Part shown: piece after piece, positions 6,126-7,304 of the stretch | Layout of the letters: each line of letters starts with the position of its first letter | How positions within the stretch are numbered: the stretch's first letter is position 1 | DNA from: an uncultured bacterium | Lineage (GTDB): Bacteria > Hydrogenedentota > Hydrogenedentia > Hydrogenedentales > SLHB01 | Length of the DNA: 7,304 bases | Assembly (NCBI GenBank): GCA_937928585.1 | Contig: CALEZK010000351.1 | Location: 1 to 7,304, forward strand | Direction: 5' to 3' | The notes under the pieces: model-generated | What the model saw: the letters and a program-made list of their open reading frames with translations, nothing else | What the model was told of the DNA's origin: nothing | Databases searched by the model: none | Position numbers and translations under genes: made by a program

Positions 6126-6264
6126 CCCGAAGTATCCGTTTGCGTTTGGGGCCGGAGACGTCCAAACGAGACGCTCTCCCTTTACTGGCCCCTGCCTTTT
6201 TCGTCATACTCTCCGTGTTTGCCCCCCAATCAGGCTGCTGCGGCTGAAAACTGGAGGAGAATCA

Positions 6265-7304
6265 GTGCGGATTCGTGTTGTCCTTTCGTGGGCGTTTCTG
6301 TGCTTTGTCGGTTTTGTGTCTTCATGGGCTGAGGTTGACGGCGGCGTGCGCAATCAGGCCGGTTGGGAGCCACTTTTCAATGGCAAAGACCTCTCCGGCT
6401 GGTACACCTTTCTGCAGCAGCACGGCAAGAACAGCGACCCCGACAAGATCATTACGGTCGAAAATGGTGTAATCCATCTCTATAAGCACGCGCCGCAAGG
6501 CGGCCACGTGTGGATGGGCTACATCGGCACCGAAAAAGAATACGAGAACTATCATCTGCGCTTGGAGTTCAAGTGGGGCGACAAATTCTTCGAGCCACGC
6601 CTGGCGCTGCCGAAAGACGCGGGGCTTTATTACCATATCGTGGGGGAAGACGCAGTCTGGCCGGTTTCACTGCAATACCAGATACAGCTCAACGACGTCG
6701 GCGACCTCTTGGCGCTGTATGGCGTTGCGTGCGACACGTGGATCGATCCGACGACGAAGGCAAACGACCACGCAACCTTCCTCGATCCGGCGGATGGCGG
6801 CGAACCCACGGTGCTTGGCGGCGTTGGCATCGGGTATCAGAAGCGGCGCAATCTTTATGAGCTTGAAGGCTGGAACACGCTGGAGGTGATCTGCAAAGGC
6901 AACACCTCGATGCACATTCTCAACGGAAAACTTGTGAACCGGTGCGAGAACATACGCTATGCGAAGCCGGAATCCGGCGATGCGCCGGTGCCTTTGAGCA
7001 AAGGCCGAATCGCACTTGAAATCGAAGCCGCGGAGATTTTTTACCGCAATATCGAAATCAAGCAATTGCCAACGGAAGCACCGGTTCCTGTTGAAGGGCC
7101 GGATACCACGTTGAAGGTCGGCGCTGCGGCAGCGAGCATGACGGGCGACGACTCGATGACCATGGCGGGCGGAATTGGCCCGTGGAACCCGAAAGGGCAG
7201 GAAGGCGAATTGCGCGCGACGGCAGTGGTCTACAGCAAGGAGCCCTTCGGCACATTTGCGATCGTCGGATGCGACGTGCTGTTTGTCTCGCGCGACCTTG
7301 TGGA
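6265..7304 (+). CDS. Secreted DUF1080 (3-keto-disaccharide hydrolase) protein with ceramidase-like C-terminal start, partial
   Basis: Start GTG 6265 with a strong GGAGGAG at 6253-6259; the frame is open for 346 codons to the right edge. Residues 1-22 (MRIRVVLSWAFLCFVGFVSSWA) are a Sec signal peptide, so the protein is exported. Residues about 34-267 form a DUF1080 domain, a concanavalin-like fold: GWEPLFNGKDLSGWYTF (33-49), ENYHLRLEFKWG (94-105), DAGLYYHIVG (118-127), SLQYQIQLNDVGD (135-147), WNTLEVICKGN (203-213) and GRIALEIEAAEIFYRNIEIK (247-266). Some family members hydrolyse 3-keto-glycosides. From about 283 a new domain begins (LKVGAAAASMTG, then GELRATAVVY and FAIVGCDVLFVSRDLV) that resembles the start of neutral/alkaline ceramidase-like proteins; its catalytic part is off the window. 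It has its own ribosome binding site and follows mlaF after 294 bp, so it is probably a separate unit. The DUF1080 call is strong; the ceramidase-like call is moderate. Confidence 0.88.
   Translation, partial: MRIRVVLSWAFLCFVGFVSSWAEVDGGVRNQAGWEPLFNGKDLSGWYTFLQQHGKNSDPDKIITVENGVIHLYKHAPQGGHVWMGYIGTEKEYENYHLRLEFKWGDKFFEPRLALPKDAGLYYHIVGEDAVWPVSLQYQIQLNDVGDLLALYGVACDTWIDPTTKANDHATFLDPADGGEPTVLGGVGIGYQKRRNLYELEGWNTLEVICKGNTSMHILNGKLVNRCENIRYAKPESGDAPVPLSKGRIALEIEAAEIFYRNIEIKQLPTEAPVPVEGPDTTLKVGAAAASMTGDDSMTMAGGIGPWNPKGQEGELRATAVVYSKEPFGTFAIVGCDVLFVSRDLV

Noticed and set aside
5947..6207. 86-codon minus-strand open frame as an independent gene
   Set aside because: It overlaps the end of mlaF and mostly consists of repeat copy 2; the spacing of its GGAG to the ATG is short. 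The coding-like pattern is reported as a finding instead.

Overview
The window looks like a chromosomal piece of a GC-rich, Gram-negative-type bacterium, probably from the PVC/Planctomycetes neighbourhood or a candidate phylum such as Hydrogenedentes. The grounds are the style of the Ser/Thr kinase (an N-terminal 'NLLFG.LA' domain ahead of the kinase domain), the FHA-GAF-PP2C phosphatase, and a secreted DUF1080 protein joined to a ceramidase-like domain. This placement is inference; there is no rRNA or other marker in the window.

Layout. 1-740 (minus): 5' part of a Ser/Thr protein kinase gene that runs off the left edge and carries an apparent frameshift at a short CG-dinucleotide run. 914-1516 (minus): a small TPR lipoprotein. 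1517-1633: divergent intergenic region with a plausible promoter. 1634-4942 (plus): a tight run of four genes, FHA-GAF-PP2C phosphatase, RsbW-type ATPase/anti-sigma kinase, STAS protein (RsbV/SpoIIAA/MlaB-like) and MlaE-type lipid ABC permease. 5164-5970 (plus): the matching MlaF-type ATPase. 6265-7304 (plus, open at the right edge): a secreted DUF1080 protein with the start of a neutral ceramidase-like domain.

How it may work. The phosphatase, anti-sigma-type kinase and STAS protein are the three parts of a partner-switching module. The STAS protein keeps the phosphorylatable Ser (D-S-S-G) and its gene overlaps the MlaE permease gene by 4 bp. In the proteobacterial Mla system a STAS protein (MlaB) is itself a transporter subunit bound to the ATPase MlaF. 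The reading proposed here is that phosphorylation of this STAS protein gates a lipid ABC transporter instead of, or as well as, a sigma factor. No MCE substrate-binding gene (MlaD) and no sigma factor gene lies in the window.

The most unusual non-coding feature is a pair of related repeat elements, 4939-5153 and 5967-6125, in opposite orientation. They bracket the MlaF gene almost to the base: the first starts in the stop codon of mlaE and ends at the ribosome binding site of mlaF, and the second starts in the stop codon of mlaF. Each holds a 108-bp core with 18-bp inverted ends, and the cores are related to each other (about 64% by eye, no gaps).
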